A DNA stretch of 64,000 nucleotides from Pseudenterobacter timonensis (GTDB taxonomy: Bacteria > Pseudomonadota > Gammaproteobacteria > Enterobacterales > Enterobacteriaceae). Positions within the stretch are counted from its first letter, which is position 1. Every line of letters begins with the position of its first letter. The position numbers and the translations under genes were made by a program. The stretch covers positions 496,001 to 560,000 of the forward strand of contig NZ_FCOP01000011.1 in NCBI RefSeq assembly GCF_900021175.1, written 5' to 3'. Below the pieces are notes generated by a model. The model saw only the letters and a program-made list of their open reading frames with translations, was not told the DNA's origin and made no database searches. Positions 63,403 through 64,000 of this stretch are shown piece after piece.

Positions 63403-64000
63403 GTGCTAGAAGAATACCGTAAGCACGTAGCAGAACGTGCCGCCGAGGGAATTGTACCCAAACCGTTAGATGCAACCCAAATGGCCGCGCTCGTCGAGCT
63501 GCTGAAGAATCCGCCTGCGGGCGAAGAAGCATTCCTGTTAGACCTGTTGATTAACCGAGTTCCACCGGGCGTTGATGAAGCGGCCTACGTCAAAGCCGGT
63601 TTCCTTGCTGCGATAGCCAAAGGCGAAGCGACCTCCCCCCTGGTTACCCCTGAGAAAGCGATTGAACTGCTTGGCACCATGCAGGGCGGCTACAACATTC
63701 ACCCGCTGATTGATGCACTGGACAACGACACGCTGGCACCGATTGCCGTCAAAGCGCTCTCCCACACGCTGCTAATGTTCGATAACTTCTACGATGTGGA
63801 AGAGAAAGCCAAAGCGGGCAACGTTTACGCGAAACAGGTTATGCAATCCTGGGCCGATGCGGAGTGGTTCCTGAGCCGTCCTCAGCTTGCCGAAAAAATG
63901 ACCGTCACCGTCTTTAAGGTGACCGGTGAAACTAACACCGATGACCTCTCTCCGGCGCCGGATGCTTGGTCGCGTCCTGACATCCCGCTGCACGCCCTGG
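63403..64000 (+). CDS. acnB: Aconitate hydratase B AcnB (3' end outside window)
   Basis: Main aconitase of the TCA cycle and post-transcriptional regulator when its Fe-S cluster is lost. The start is the GTG at 63403 after GAGGAG, giving MLEEYRKHVAERAAEGIVPK, and the frame stays open to the end of the window (199 complete codons of roughly 865). The visible part is the N-terminal HEAT-like domain (about 1-160, LLGTMQGGYNIHPLIDALDN) and the beginning of the swivel domain (VFKVTGETNTDDLSPAPDAW), which AcnB places before the catalytic domains. The cluster cysteines lie beyond the window. Confidence 0.97.
   Translation, partial: MLEEYRKHVAERAAEGIVPKPLDATQMAALVELLKNPPAGEEAFLLDLLINRVPPGVDEAAYVKAGFLAAIAKGEATSPLVTPEKAIELLGTMQGGYNIHPLIDALDNDTLAPIAVKALSHTLLMFDNFYDVEEKAKAGNVYAKQVMQSWADAEWFLSRPQLAEKMTVTVFKVTGETNTDDLSPAPDAWSRPDIPLHAL

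Overview
The window is one continuous, mostly core stretch of an enterobacterial chromosome. Gene order from yabI to acnB follows the Escherichia coli K-12 0-to-3-minute region almost gene for gene, and the proteins match the E. coli families nearly end to end from memory. The differences are a longer SgrT, a GH43 hydrolase/GPH transporter pair between ampE and aroP, a DUF2950 gene beside yacH, a small novel secreted-protein gene after lpd, and a longer ftsA-ftsZ spacer. These suggest a relative such as Enterobacter, Klebsiella, Kosakonia or Lelliottia rather than E. coli. The genus cannot be settled from sequence alone. No tRNA, rRNA, insertion sequence, prophage or CRISPR array was seen.

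Layout. (1) 1-7361: end of a DedA membrane protein, the TPP-riboswitch-controlled thiamin importer thiBPQ, and the glucose-phosphate stress module sgrR/sgrS(sgrT)/setA. (2) 7401-16369: branched-chain amino acid genes, with leuLABCD (attenuated leader peptide) on the minus strand, the LysR regulator leuO, then ilvIH. (3) 16546-17550: cra, the global carbon regulator. (4) 18095-36144: the dcw cluster mraZ-rsmH-ftsL-ftsI-murE-murF-mraY-murD-ftsW-murG-murC-ddlB-ftsQ-ftsA-ftsZ-lpxC, all on the plus strand, tightly packed or overlapping, preceded by a sigma70-like promoter and helically phased MraZ operator repeats. (5) 36406-42969: secM-secA, mutT, then yacG-zapD-coaE on the minus strand and guaC. 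(6) 42999-48576: ppdD-hofB-hofC type IV pilus genes, nadC, and ampD-ampE. (7) 48595-50959: the accessory GH43/GPH sugar pair. (8) 51115-60105: aroP, then pdhR-aceE-aceF-lpd (pyruvate dehydrogenase). (9) 60316-63034: a cell-envelope accessory block (small secreted protein, DUF2950 protein, YacH/DUF3300). (10) 63403-end: the start of acnB.

Functionally the window combines envelope growth and division (dcw, secA, lpxC, zapD, ampD), central carbon entry (Cra, PdhR, pyruvate dehydrogenase, aconitase B), and amino acid, thiamin, NAD and CoA supply. Most genes are ordinary. The best material for a second look is non-coding or accessory: a 22-bp leader hairpin before aceE, an enlarged ftsA-ftsZ spacer bounded by an inverted repeat, a 17-bp hairpin between nadC and ppdD, and the 60.3-63.0 kb envelope block with a duplicated WAANTG motif and a His/Asp-rich YacH. 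I did not find a convincing undescribed multi-gene system.
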